NCBI RefSeq assembly: GCF_900120165.1
Contig: NZ_LT635475.1
Location: forward strand, 1,426,001-1,490,000
Source: Ezakiella massiliensis
GTDB taxonomy: Bacteria > Bacillota > Clostridia > Tissierellales > Peptoniphilaceae
Length of the DNA: 64,000 bases
Reading direction: 5' to 3'
Position 1 is the first letter of the stretch; every line of letters begins with the position of its first letter. Of the stretch, positions 1-7,333 are shown in pieces. Made by a program: the position numbers and the translations under genes. Below the pieces are notes generated by a model. It searched no databases. It saw only the letters and a program-made list of their open reading frames with translations, and was not told the origin of the DNA.

Positions 1-2
1 TA

Positions 3-308
3 AAAAAACTTGCCTCCCACAGGGCATCCATGGCTATATTTTTATCAGTCCAAAAAATTTCAGAAGTCGTGGACGAACTCTTGACCGCCTACGACAAGGA
101 TACGCCGATTGCAGTAGTGTACAGGGCTTCTTGGCCGGATGAAAAAATTGTCAAAGGGACACTGGCTGACATTGCAGAAAAAGTTAAGGACGCGGACATA
201 AATCGCCAGGCGCAAATTCTGGTGGGAGATTTCTTGGACACTGATTTCGAATACTCCAAGCTCTATGACCCGTCATTTACAACTGGATACAGAGATGGCA
301 AAAAATAA
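3..308 (+). CDS. cobM: Precorrin-4 / cobalt-precorrin-4 C11-methyltransferase, C-terminal part
   Basis: The reading frame is open from the left window edge, so the gene is truncated and the ATG at 30 is internal. The residues before it (LASHRASM) continue as AIFLSV, the typical CobM/CbiF region. This SAM-dependent enzyme methylates C-11 of the corrin ring in the cytoplasm. The visible C-terminal third carries the family's PIAVVYRASWPDE stretch and ends normally. The stop overlaps the start of cbiG by 14 bases, so it is translationally linked to the rest of the cobalamin operon. Identity is based on this partial sequence and on operon context. Confidence 0.88.
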   Translation, partial: KKLASHRASMAIFLSVQKISEVVDELLTAYDKDTPIAVVYRASWPDEKIVKGTLADIAEKVKDADINRQAQILVGDFLDTDFEYSKLYDPSFTTGYRDGKK

Positions 309-1266
309 TTTAGCCGTCATATTTTTTACAGAGGGCGGGAAAAACCTGGCCAACAAAATTCGCTTGGCCGGAGATTATTTTTACAACAAGGACAAAAAAA
401 TAAAACCCATGATGGCGCAGATCATGAGGGACTACAAAAACATTGTCTTTATTTCTGCGACTGGGATTGCAGTCCGCTACATCGCTCCCTATATTAAGTC
501 CAAGGATGTTGACCCGGCTGTGATCGTCATTGACGAAGGAGGAAATTTTGTAATTTCCTTATTATCCGGCCACTTGGGAGGGGCAAATGAAGTTGCCAAG
601 AGAATTGCCGACCGTATTGGAGCGACACCAGTTATCACGACTGCATCCGATGTTTTAAACGTCCCGGCTATCGATATTTTCGCCAAGGAAAATAATTTGA
701 TTATAGAAGACCTGTCGACAATTGCCGCTGTCATGGGCAGGGTTGTCGAGGGCAAGGACCTTTATTATTCGACCAATACGTCTTTGAAATATCCTTACGA
801 GTTTATCACAAAAGACATAGAAAAAGCCCAGGCAGCTCTGGTCGTTGGCGATTATTTTATAGAGACCGACTTGCCAGTAACCTATCTCAGGCCCCTCGAC
901 ATTTACGTAGGCGTGGGTTGCAAACGGGGGAAAACTTTTGAAGAAATTTATTTGGCCGTTAAAAATGCCTTTGAAATCGCAAAAATTTCTATGAAATCCA
1001 TTGCAGAGTTTAGGTCTATCGATTTAAAAAAAGATGAGGCAGGCATAGTTGAGTTGGCGAATTTTTTCAACAGAAAATTTATAACCTATGATTCGGAAAC
1101 GCTTTTAAAAGTTCAAGGGGACTTTAAGACCAGCGACTTTGTGGCCCAGACCACAGGAGTGGACGCTGTTTCGTCCAGGTCGGCCATGCTTGGCGCAGAT
1201 GAATTATTAGTAGACAAATACAGTGAAAATGGGGTTACCGTTTCGCTGGCAAGAAAATATATTTGA
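295..1266 (+). CDS. cbiG: Cobalt-precorrin-5A hydrolase CbiG
   Basis: About 323 residues, a normal CbiG length. CbiG opens the ring lactone of cobalt-precorrin-5A and releases acetaldehyde in the anaerobic (early cobalt insertion) B12 route. The N-terminal domain shows ISATGIAVRYIAPYI followed by VIVIDEGGNFVISLLSGHLGGAN, which is diagnostic, and the C-terminal domain begins at VGVGCKRGK. An upstream in-frame ATG at 265 would lengthen the overlap with cobM; ATG 295 is preferred because the protein then begins AKNNLAVIFFTEGGK, like homologues. It lies between the C11- and C17-methyltransferases, as expected for the anaerobic pathway. Confidence 0.9.
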   Translation: MAKNNLAVIFFTEGGKNLANKIRLAGDYFYNKDKKIKPMMAQIMRDYKNIVFISATGIAVRYIAPYIKSKDVDPAVIVIDEGGNFVISLLSGHLGGANEVAKRIADRIGATPVITTASDVLNVPAIDIFAKENNLIIEDLSTIAAVMGRVVEGKDLYYSTNTSLKYPYEFITKDIEKAQAALVVGDYFIETDLPVTYLRPLDIYVGVGCKRGKTFEEIYLAVKNAFEIAKISMKSIAEFRSIDLKKDEAGIVELANFFNRKFITYDSETLLKVQGDFKTSDFVAQTTGVDAVSSRSAMLGADELLVDKYSENGVTVSLARKYI

Positions 1267-1274
1267 GGTGAAAG

Positions 1275-2006
1275 ATGAAATTATATGTAATTGGAATTGG
1301 CCCAGGTGGCCGTGAGAGGATGACTCCAGAGGCTGTCCACGCAATTGAAGATTCCCAGGCCCTAGTTGGCTACAAACCATATTTGGAATATATCGAAGAC
1401 TTGATTGGCGACAGGGAAACTTTTTCAACTGGGATGACAGGTGAAATCGAACGCTGTAATCAGGCCATTGATATTGCACTTGAGGGCAAAAATGTTTCTA
1501 TTATTTCAACTGGCGACGCCGGACTCTACGGCATGGCTGGTCCGATTTATGAACTGGTCGAAGAGAGAAAGGCAGGCGTTGAAGTCGTCGTTGTGCCCGG
1601 TGTTAGCGCACAATTTTCTGCAGCCGCAGATTTGGGTGCGCCAATTATGCACGACATTGCGACAATTTCCCTGTCAGATTTGCTAACCCCTTATGATTTA
1701 ATCATGAAGAGGGTGGACCTGGCTGCCCAAGGCGATTTTGTAATCGCCCTTTACAATCCGCGCTCAAAGACCAGGAAGGACCATTTGAAAAATGCCTTTG
1801 ATCTGATTAAAAAATATCAAAAGGGATCAACACCAGTTGGCATTGTTAAGGACTCTGGTAGACCGGGAACTGAAACCACGATTACGACTTTGGATGACAT
1901 CGACTACGAGACAGTGGATATGAAGACAATCGTAATCGTCGGGAACTCAGAAACCTTTGTTGCCAATGGCAAGATGATTACGCCAAGGGGTTACAGGAAC
2001 TTATGA
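1275..2006 (+). CDS. cobJ: Precorrin-3B C17-methyltransferase
   Basis: A 243-residue tetrapyrrole methylase (CobJ/CbiH type), which methylates C-17 and contracts the ring. The N-terminal glycine-rich SAM loop reads YVIGIGPGGRERMTPEA, with VGYKPYLEYI and the STGMTGEIERC segment characteristic of this enzyme. Later come STGDAGLYGMAGP, VVVPGVSAQFSAAADLGAPI and ALYNPRSKTR, all family hallmarks. The ATG has a strong upstream GAGGTGA site, 8 bases after the cbiG stop. The gene overlaps the next one by four bases (ATGA), so coupled translation is likely. Confidence 0.93.
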   Translation: MKLYVIGIGPGGRERMTPEAVHAIEDSQALVGYKPYLEYIEDLIGDRETFSTGMTGEIERCNQAIDIALEGKNVSIISTGDAGLYGMAGPIYELVEERKAGVEVVVVPGVSAQFSAAADLGAPIMHDIATISLSDLLTPYDLIMKRVDLAAQGDFVIALYNPRSKTRKDHLKNAFDLIKKYQKGSTPVGIVKDSGRPGTETTITTLDDIDYETVDMKTIVIVGNSETFVANGKMITPRGYRNL

Positions 2007-2749
2007 TTTGGATAGCGGGGGGAACTCATGAGACCCGAGAGCTCTTAGACCTCTTGGGGACTTACGAGGACATTTTAATAACCGTTGCCACGGATGAGGG
2101 CAGAGAATTTTTGCCAGACGACGCCAGAGTTTTGGTGGGCCCGGTTTTGCGTGAAACAATTCCAGATTTTGTAAAAGCTCACGACATAAATTTAATTGTC
2201 GACCTGACTCATCCCTTTGCGACCAGAATTTCCGAAAGTCTTGCCATGATGAGCGAGCGTTTGGCTATCCCCCTCTTGAGATTTGTTCGAGCTGGCAGAA
2301 GGGTTGAGGACCAGAGGATTATTTATGCAAAATCTTATGAGGATTCTTTTGAAATCATAAAAAAATTAAAAGGAAATTTTTTGTTTACAACTGGGTCCAA
2401 GAGGGCGGACGAATTTTTTGCAGTACGTGGCGAAAACCGCTTTGTCTTCAGGATTTTGCCGACGGTCGCCTCTGTAAAAGCTCTGACAGAAATTGGAGTA
2501 AAAATCAACGACATCATCGCCATGGTCGGACCCTTTACTTATGATATGAATATGGCCATGCTGGGCATGATTAAGGCTGATTACCTGGTCACCAAGGACA
2601 GCGGAGACGGGTCTGGAATTGATGAAAAAATTCAGGCGGCCTTGGACTTTGGTGCACTGCCAATTGTAATTAAGAGAAACATAGAAGACGGATACAGCCT
2701 AGAGGAAGTCGCGAAAAAGATGGAGGACTACCGTGCAAGAAAAAATTGA
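2003..2749 (+). CDS. cobK: Precorrin-6A / cobalt-precorrin-6A reductase
   Basis: A 248-residue NADPH-dependent reductase (CobK/CbiJ family) that reduces the C18-C19 double bond of (cobalt-)precorrin-6A. The start MIWIAGGTHETRELLDLL holds the family GGT(x)E(x)R motif. DLTHPFATRISE and LRFVRAGRR follow, then FTTGSKRADEF and VTKDSGDGSGIDEK near the C-terminus, which matches the conserved TKDSG motif. It starts inside the cobJ stop codon (ATGA) and its end overlaps the GTG start of cobT by 17 bases. Confidence 0.9.
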   Translation: MIWIAGGTHETRELLDLLGTYEDILITVATDEGREFLPDDARVLVGPVLRETIPDFVKAHDINLIVDLTHPFATRISESLAMMSERLAIPLLRFVRAGRRVEDQRIIYAKSYEDSFEIIKKLKGNFLFTTGSKRADEFFAVRGENRFVFRILPTVASVKALTEIGVKINDIIAMVGPFTYDMNMAMLGMIKADYLVTKDSGDGSGIDEKIQAALDFGALPIVIKRNIEDGYSLEEVAKKMEDYRARKN

Positions 2750-3809
2750 AAAAATAATTGAGGGCATTAGGCCAGTTGAAAAATCAGATTTGGCAAATAA
2801 AGAATGGAATTCAATTGCCCATCCTCTTGGGAGTTTGGGAGACCTGGAAAAGACCACAATAAAAATTGCAAACATTCAAGGAAGAGGGATACCGTCCATC
2901 AAAAAACGCGTACTGATTTGCATGGCTAGCGACAATGGAGTAATCGCTGAAGGAATTTCATCTGGCTATCCTGATTTGACATCACAACTCGTCATGTCCA
3001 TGATGAGGGGGAAGACCGGCTGTGCTTCCCTGTGTAGGGACGCTGATATGCAACTCATTGTAGTCGACTTGGGAACTAGAAATGAAAATGAAATTAAAAA
3101 ATTATCTGAAGTTGTAGTTGAAAAGAGGCGAATAAATCCTGAGACCAAAAACTTTGCCACAGAACCTGCCATGACCATGGAGGAACTCTTTCAAGCAATT
3201 ACAACTGGCTTTGAAATGGTCGACAAGTATCCTGCAGATATTTATGGAACTGGGGAGCTTGGCATAGGAAACACCACAACCTCATCTGCAATAATGGCCG
3301 CACTCTTTGACCTGCCAGCAAATATGACTGTGGGCCTGGGTGGCGGCCTGGACGACGAAGGCTACAGGAAAAAAATAAGGGTCATTGATCAGGCAATAGA
3401 AAAATACGACTTATATAATAAGGATGTTTTTGAAATACTTAGGACTGTTGGCGGTTACGACATTGGCGGTCTTGTAGGCGTGTTTTTAAAGGCAGCCTAC
3501 GAGCAAAAACCAATTATAATCGACGGATTTATTTCCGCAGTTGCCGCAGCCGCAGCCGTCAAATTAAATGTTAATGTAAAAGATTATCTTATTCCATCTC
3601 ACATGTCTGCCGAAAGGCAAATGAAAATTCTAACGGATTTTTTAGGCGTCAATCCGCCCCTGTTTTTGTCCATGCGTTTGGGCGAGGGGACAGGCTGTCC
3701 GCTCATGATAAAGATGATTGACTCTGGCATTTACGCCCTGGAAAACATGGGCAGGTGGGACGACGTTTATATTGACGACGTCCTTTACGATATAAGGGAG
3801 GACCAATGA
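2733..3809 (+). CDS. cobT: Nicotinate-nucleotide--dimethylbenzimidazole phosphoribosyltransferase
   Basis: A 358-residue CobT, which makes alpha-ribazole phosphate from nicotinate mononucleotide and a lower-ligand base. It starts at a GTG, with a GGAGG site at 2722-2726 inside cobK. Family marks are NSIAHPLGSLGDLEK near the N-terminus, GELGIGNTTTSSAI in the middle, and RLGEGTGCPLMI at the end, which contains the catalytic glutamate of the GEGTG motif. The family usually reads GEGTGAAL; the Cys-Pro here is a small variation. It overlaps cobU by four bases. Its place among corrin-ring genes shows that the operon covers both ring building and nucleotide-loop assembly. Confidence 0.93.
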   Translation: MQEKIEKIIEGIRPVEKSDLANKEWNSIAHPLGSLGDLEKTTIKIANIQGRGIPSIKKRVLICMASDNGVIAEGISSGYPDLTSQLVMSMMRGKTGCASLCRDADMQLIVVDLGTRNENEIKKLSEVVVEKRRINPETKNFATEPAMTMEELFQAITTGFEMVDKYPADIYGTGELGIGNTTTSSAIMAALFDLPANMTVGLGGGLDDEGYRKKIRVIDQAIEKYDLYNKDVFEILRTVGGYDIGGLVGVFLKAAYEQKPIIIDGFISAVAAAAAVKLNVNVKDYLIPSHMSAERQMKILTDFLGVNPPLFLSMRLGEGTGCPLMIKMIDSGIYALENMGRWDDVYIDDVLYDIREDQ

Positions 3810-4342
3810 TTACGATTGTAACAGGGGGCGCGCGGTCGGGCAAAAGCGATTTTGCCGAGAGCCTTTACGCCCACACAGACGACGTTTGCTATATAGCTAC
3901 ATCAATAGTGGCGGATGATGAAATGGAAAACCGGGTCAAGCTTCACAGGGAAAGCCGCAATCAAAATTGGCGGACCTACGAGGGCTACACCGACCTCCAC
4001 AAGGCTCTGGGGACCGAGGCCAATTATCTTTTGGACTGCATGACCATTTTAATTAGCAATATTATGTACGACTTGTCCAAGGACGAGGAGGACTTGACGG
4101 CAGATTTGATTAAAAAAATTGAAGACAAGGCCTATTTGGAAATTGCGAATTTGATTTACGAAATCCGCGAAAAAAATAAAAACCTGGTCCTCGTGACCAA
4201 CGAAGTGGGATCTGCCATTGTGCCTGAAAACAAGGTCGCCAGGTCTTATCGGGACATAGTCGGCCGAGTCAACCGCCGGGTGGCGGAGATTTGCGACCGG
4301 GCCTATCTAATCGTCATGGGCTATGAGGTGAGACTCAAATGA
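3806..4342 (+). CDS. cobU: Adenosylcobinamide kinase / cobinamide-phosphate guanylyltransferase
   Basis: A 178-residue bifunctional enzyme that phosphorylates adenosylcobinamide and then transfers GMP to it. The N-terminal P-loop is VTGGARSGKSDFAESL. The C-terminal part has the conserved TNEVGSAIVPENKVARSYRD followed by GRVNRRVAEICDRAYLIVMG, which matches the CobU consensus closely. Length is normal for the family. Start and stop both overlap neighbours by four bases (ATGA), so it is translated as part of the tightly packed cobT-cobU-cobS block. Confidence 0.93.
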   Translation: MITIVTGGARSGKSDFAESLYAHTDDVCYIATSIVADDEMENRVKLHRESRNQNWRTYEGYTDLHKALGTEANYLLDCMTILISNIMYDLSKDEEDLTADLIKKIEDKAYLEIANLIYEIREKNKNLVLVTNEVGSAIVPENKVARSYRDIVGRVNRRVAEICDRAYLIVMGYEVRLK

Positions 4343-5064
4343 AATTTCTCCAGGGAATCATAGTTGCCTTTCAATTTTTAACCAGATTTTACTTGCCAAT
4401 AAATATCGAATGGGACGAGAAAAATATTAAATTCTCGCTCTTGTTTTTTCCGATAGTTGGCGGGGCCATTGGCGTAGTCCTTTACTTTGTAGAAAGAGTT
4501 CTTGCTCAGACGAATGTAAACATTAGTCTAATGATTTTACTGGCCTGGATTCTCATAACTGGCGGACTCCACTTTGACGGCCTGTCGGACACAGTTGACG
4601 GATTTTCCGCACGGAAAAATCGAGAAGAGACCTTAAAGATTATGGACGATTCCCACATAGGCGCCTTTGGAGTTATGGCCATCGTTCTTGCTCTTGCCTT
4701 TAAGTACTACGCAATCGCAAGTCTAATTGGACCAAATCCTTGGGGCATTTTTCTGGCCCCAGTTTTTGCCCGCGCCCTGGCAGGATTTTTTTTGACCTAT
4801 ATAAAGACAGCCAAGGACACGGGCCTCGCCGCTTATTTTCATTCTTGCACCAAAAAGTGGCCGGCCACTCTTGCTTTTATCTGCACCCTTGCCTTTGCTT
4901 TTTATTTTAATTCATGGATGGGAATTCGAATTCTCTACACAACAGGGATCATTTGTATTTTGTTAATACCGATTTATAGAAAACTCGGCGGCTTAACTGG
5001 CGATGTCTATGGGACAATTGTTGAAGTTTTTGAAATAATTTTTATGACCCTTTGTATAATTTAA
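4339..5064 (+). CDS. cobS: Adenosylcobinamide-GDP ribazoletransferase (cobalamin synthase)
   Basis: A 241-residue polytopic membrane protein joining adenosylcobinamide-GDP to alpha-ribazole (or its phosphate), the last step of B12 assembly. The signature GGLHFDGLSDTVDGFSA (about residues 74-90) is the metal-binding Asp-rich motif, followed by MDDSHIGAFGVMAIVLAL, the second conserved motif. Several hydrophobic spans follow. It is the last gene of the cobalamin operon in this window. No clear terminator follows; a promoter for the next gene lies directly after the stop. Confidence 0.93.
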   Translation: MKFLQGIIVAFQFLTRFYLPINIEWDEKNIKFSLLFFPIVGGAIGVVLYFVERVLAQTNVNISLMILLAWILITGGLHFDGLSDTVDGFSARKNREETLKIMDDSHIGAFGVMAIVLALAFKYYAIASLIGPNPWGIFLAPVFARALAGFFLTYIKTAKDTGLAAYFHSCTKKWPATLAFICTLAFAFYFNSWMGIRILYTTGIICILLIPIYRKLGGLTGDVYGTIVEVFEIIFMTLCII

Positions 5065-5074
5065 AGGAGTTTTA

Positions 5075-5083
5075 TGTTATAAT
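5075..5083 (+). promoter_or_regulatory. Extended -10 promoter for the PsiE-like gene
   Basis: TGTTATAAT at 5075-5083 is a perfect extended -10. No good -35 is placed 17 bases upstream, which is usual for extended -10 promoters. It sits 11 bases after the cobS stop and about 30 bases before the ATG at 5113, so the downstream gene probably has its own transcript. Confidence 0.55.
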
Positions 5084-5112
5084 AAATTCAAGAACAGACA
5101 TTGGAGGGAATT

Positions 5113-5742
5113 ATGAAGCCAGATATAAATTCATTTACCAGAAAAGCAGCCCACGCCGTGGAAATCGTCATCAGCCTTATAGTACTGGTGGCTGTTATCG
5201 GCGGGATACCAGATGTCCTCGGGTATATAGTCCTTTATGTAAAGTCCACGGATAGCGCATATTCATACGCAATATTTTCAGAATTTATAAAGCATACTCT
5301 TATGCTGGTCGTTGGCTTGGAATTGGTGGCCATGATTATAAACCACCAAAACGAATCCATCCTGACCCTTGTCCTCTATGTTATCGCTCGTAAGATGCTG
5401 GTCTATGCTGACAATATGACGGAAATCCTATTGGGAACAGTATCAATCGTCTTGGTCTTTGTAGTTTTGAAATTCTTTACAGTGAAATCCTATAAGAAAT
5501 CTGACAAGGACGGAAGCATTTCCGCCGGTATAAATTTCTTTGACCTCAAAGAACTCTACGGCATCGATTTGGACACCAAGCAAAACACCCTTGGCGGTTT
5601 AATCTATGAGCTCAGCAAGAGGGAAGGCAAAGAAATTAAAGAAGGCGAGACCTACGAATACCAAGGCTATGATATAGCAATTGTAGAGATGCGGGCCGGC
5701 CTAATTGAAAGAGTTGCAATAGAAAAAATAAAAACTAAATAA
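5113..5742 (+). CDS. PsiE-like membrane protein with C-terminal CorC/HlyC-type domain
   Basis: A 209-residue membrane protein. A TTG at 5101 is also in frame, but ATG 5113 has a GGAGGG site at 5103-5108. The first 130 residues contain about four hydrophobic spans and resemble the PsiE phosphate-starvation family (ELVAMIINHQ followed by YVIARKML). The last 75 residues, from FFDLKELYGIDLD through NTLGGLIYELSKREGKE, resemble the transporter-associated domain found at the end of CorC/HlyC proteins, here without the CBS pair that normally precedes it. Function is unknown; a role in ion or envelope homeostasis is only a guess. The gene is monocistronic, with its own promoter and terminator. Confidence 0.6.
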   Translation: MKPDINSFTRKAAHAVEIVISLIVLVAVIGGIPDVLGYIVLYVKSTDSAYSYAIFSEFIKHTLMLVVGLELVAMIINHQNESILTLVLYVIARKMLVYADNMTEILLGTVSIVLVFVVLKFFTVKSYKKSDKDGSISAGINFFDLKELYGIDLDTKQNTLGGLIYELSKREGKEIKEGETYEYQGYDIAIVEMRAGLIERVAIEKIKTK

Positions 5743-5754
5743 AACTAATACAAG

Positions 5755-5788
5755 CTCCCAAGTTCATTTAATGGACTGGGAGTTTTTT
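5755..5788 (+). terminator. Rho-independent terminator
   Basis: CTCCCA at 5755-5760 pairs with TGGGAG, extended by a second arm (GTTCA with TGGAC) across a short AT loop, and followed by a run of six T. It lies 12 bases after the PsiE-like stop codon and ends that transcript. Confidence 0.85.
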
Positions 5789-6060
5789 GTTAGTTAAATT
5801 TATCTGGTCATGTTTTAAAAAAATTCTTACAGATAATTTTTTTTCAAAGAAATTTAAAGGCAAATATTACCTTGCTTTTATTATTTAAAAGTAAAAAAAT
5901 GTATAACATTTAGAATTTAACCATTATTATTCAAGAGTTTTTAGCTGTTCGTTTTTAATTTTTAAAGACCATTAGCTGTAAACTTTTATGTTGCAAAAAT
6001 ATCTATCTGATTTCTTCTAGTCTGGCAAATGATAAAATTTTTCAATGATATTCAGCTAAT

Positions 6061-6348
6061 CATTCTTAAAATAAAAACGTAATTATTTTTTCGAAAATCG
6101 GGTACGCTAACTTTTAAATAAAAATCGAAATTATTTTTCCAAAAGGTCAGGCATCTTATTTTAATTTTGAAAAGCAAAAAGAATTTAAAAAGACCTGACC
6201 ATTTACTTTCAAATTAAAAACGCAATTATTTTCTTAAAAGTCCTTGCCCTTCATTCTTAAAATACAAATGTAAATATTTTTTCAAAACTTGCGTTCGCTC
6301 ACTTTTAAATAAAAAATGCATTTATTTTTTCAAAACAATTGGCCGGTC
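6061..6348. repeat. Degenerate tandem array, about 48 bp period, six units
   Basis: Similar blocks begin near 6061, 6109, 6157, 6205, 6253 and 6301, a constant step of 48. Each unit has an AT-rich core (about CTTTTAAATAAAAAnCG, then AATTATTTTTTCAAAA) followed by a short, more GC-rich variable tail (for example TTGCGTTCGCT or GGCCGGT). The third unit is the most decayed, and GGTCAGG at 6145-6151 pairs with CCTGACC at 6194-6200 across it. No reading frame of note crosses the array. The rest of 5789-6060 is AT-rich with only loosely similar stretches, such as two TTAGCTGT words at about 5940 and 5972; I see no gene there. Confidence 0.6.
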
Positions 6349-6362
6349 ACTTTTTCCTGTAT

Positions 6363-6391
6363 TTGATTTTTTGCAGGGTAAATGGTATAAT
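6363..6391 (+). promoter_or_regulatory. Sigma-A promoter of the tRNA-Arg pair
   Basis: TTGATT at 6363-6368, a 17-base spacer, and TATAAT at 6386-6391 preceded by TGG, giving an extended -10. The first tRNA begins 18 bases after the -10. Confidence 0.8.
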
Positions 6392-6408
6392 ATCCTGTAG
6401 ATATGTAT

Positions 6409-6485
6409 GTGCTTGTAGCTCAGTTGGATAGAGCGGCGCCCTCCTAAGGCGTAGGTCGGGGGTTCGATTCCTCTCAAGCACGCCA
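6409..6485 (+). tRNA. tRNA-Arg (anticodon CCT)
   Basis: A full cloverleaf with encoded CCA. The acceptor arm GTGCTTG at 6409-6415 pairs with CAAGCAC at 6475-6481. The D arm is GCTC/GAGC, and the anticodon stem GCGCC/GGCGT encloses the loop CTCCTAA. The T arm has GGTTCGATTCC. Reading 34-36 as CCT gives the AGG codon. Confidence 0.95.
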
Positions 6486-6505
6486 TATTTTTATTAGCCT
6501 GGCAA

Positions 6506-6582
6506 GCGAATGTAGCTCAATTGGATAGAGCGTTCCCCTCCGACGGGAAAGGTTGGGGGTTCGATCCCTCTCATTCGCGCCA
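6506..6582 (+). tRNA. tRNA-Arg (anticodon CCG)
   Basis: The acceptor arm GCGAATG at 6506-6512 pairs with CATTCGC at 6572-6578, with encoded CCA. The anticodon stem TTCCC/GGGAA encloses CTCCGAC, so the anticodon is CCG (codon CGG). It is co-transcribed with the preceding tRNA-Arg, 20 bases upstream. The walR gene begins 60 bases further on. Confidence 0.94.
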
Positions 6583-6642
6583 ATAGATATTTTTACTTAT
6601 AAGCTATTTGAAGACGTAAACAGATTTTACAAAGGAGGATCA

Positions 6643-7332
6643 ATGGCTAATTTAATTTACTGCGTTGACGACGAGAAAGTTATTACCGATATAGTGAAAT
6701 TCAATTTAGAAAAAGAGGGCTATGAGGTAGTCGCACTTGCAGATGGGTATGAAGCCCTCAAGGAAGTGGACAAGAAAGCTTGCGATCTAATGCTCTTGGA
6801 TGTTATGATGCCAGGTATCGACGGTTTTGAAGTTCTAAAGGAACTTAGAAAAAAATATTTCTTCCCTATTATTATGCTTACAGCTAAGGAAGAGGAAGTG
6901 GACAAGGTTCTGGGCCTGGAGCTTGGAGCCGATGACTACATTGTAAAACCTTATTCAATGAGAGAGCTTATTGCTAGGGTCAAGGCCAATTTGCGTAGGC
7001 TTTCTGTGACCGAAGAGGTTATGGATGACGAGCGCGTTTTTGGTGAGCTTGTAATCGACACTGGCAAGTATGAGGTCAGAAAAAATGGCCAGCCAGTAAA
7101 TCTCACCATGCGTGAGTACGAGCTCTTGAAATATTTATCTGAAAGTCCCAACCAAGTTTTCACCCGCGAGCAACTTTTGCAAGATGTTTGGGGCTACGAA
7201 TACTATGGTGACATCAGGACAGTTGACGTTACTATTAGGCGTCTCCGTCAAAAAATTGAAGACGAAGCAGATGAAGGTTCCTACAAGTATATAATTACAA
7301 AAAGAGGGGCCGGCTACTACTTCGGAGGCTAG
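6643..7332 (+). CDS. walR: Response regulator WalR (OmpR family)
   Basis: 229 residues. The ATG at 6643 has a strong AAAGGAGG site; an upstream in-frame start at 6553 would run from inside the tRNA and is rejected. The receiver domain (1-120) carries acidic residues VDDEK near 9-11, phospho-acceptor Asp53 in LLDVMMPG, Thr in LTAKEE and Lys in VKPYS. The C-terminal winged helix (about 130-229) has the WalR-like ELLKYLSESPNQVFTREQL. WalR is the essential cell-wall homeostasis regulator of Firmicutes, and the downstream genes are its usual partners. The tRNA promoter upstream may contribute to transcription. Confidence 0.92.
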   Translation: MANLIYCVDDEKVITDIVKFNLEKEGYEVVALADGYEALKEVDKKACDLMLLDVMMPGIDGFEVLKELRKKYFFPIIMLTAKEEEVDKVLGLELGADDYIVKPYSMRELIARVKANLRRLSVTEEVMDDERVFGELVIDTGKYEVRKNGQPVNLTMREYELLKYLSESPNQVFTREQLLQDVWGYEYYGDIRTVDVTIRRLRQKIEDEADEGSYKYIITKRGAGYYFGG

Positions 7333-7333
7333 G

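Noticed and set aside
1207..1479. 90-residue minus-strand reading frame across the cbiG/cobJ junction
   Set aside because: It overlaps two well-identified genes on the other strand, has no ribosome site and no recognisable protein features.
6061..6348. Possible CRISPR array
   Set aside because: Repeats are too diverged, the period is 48 with almost no unique spacer, and no cas genes are nearby.
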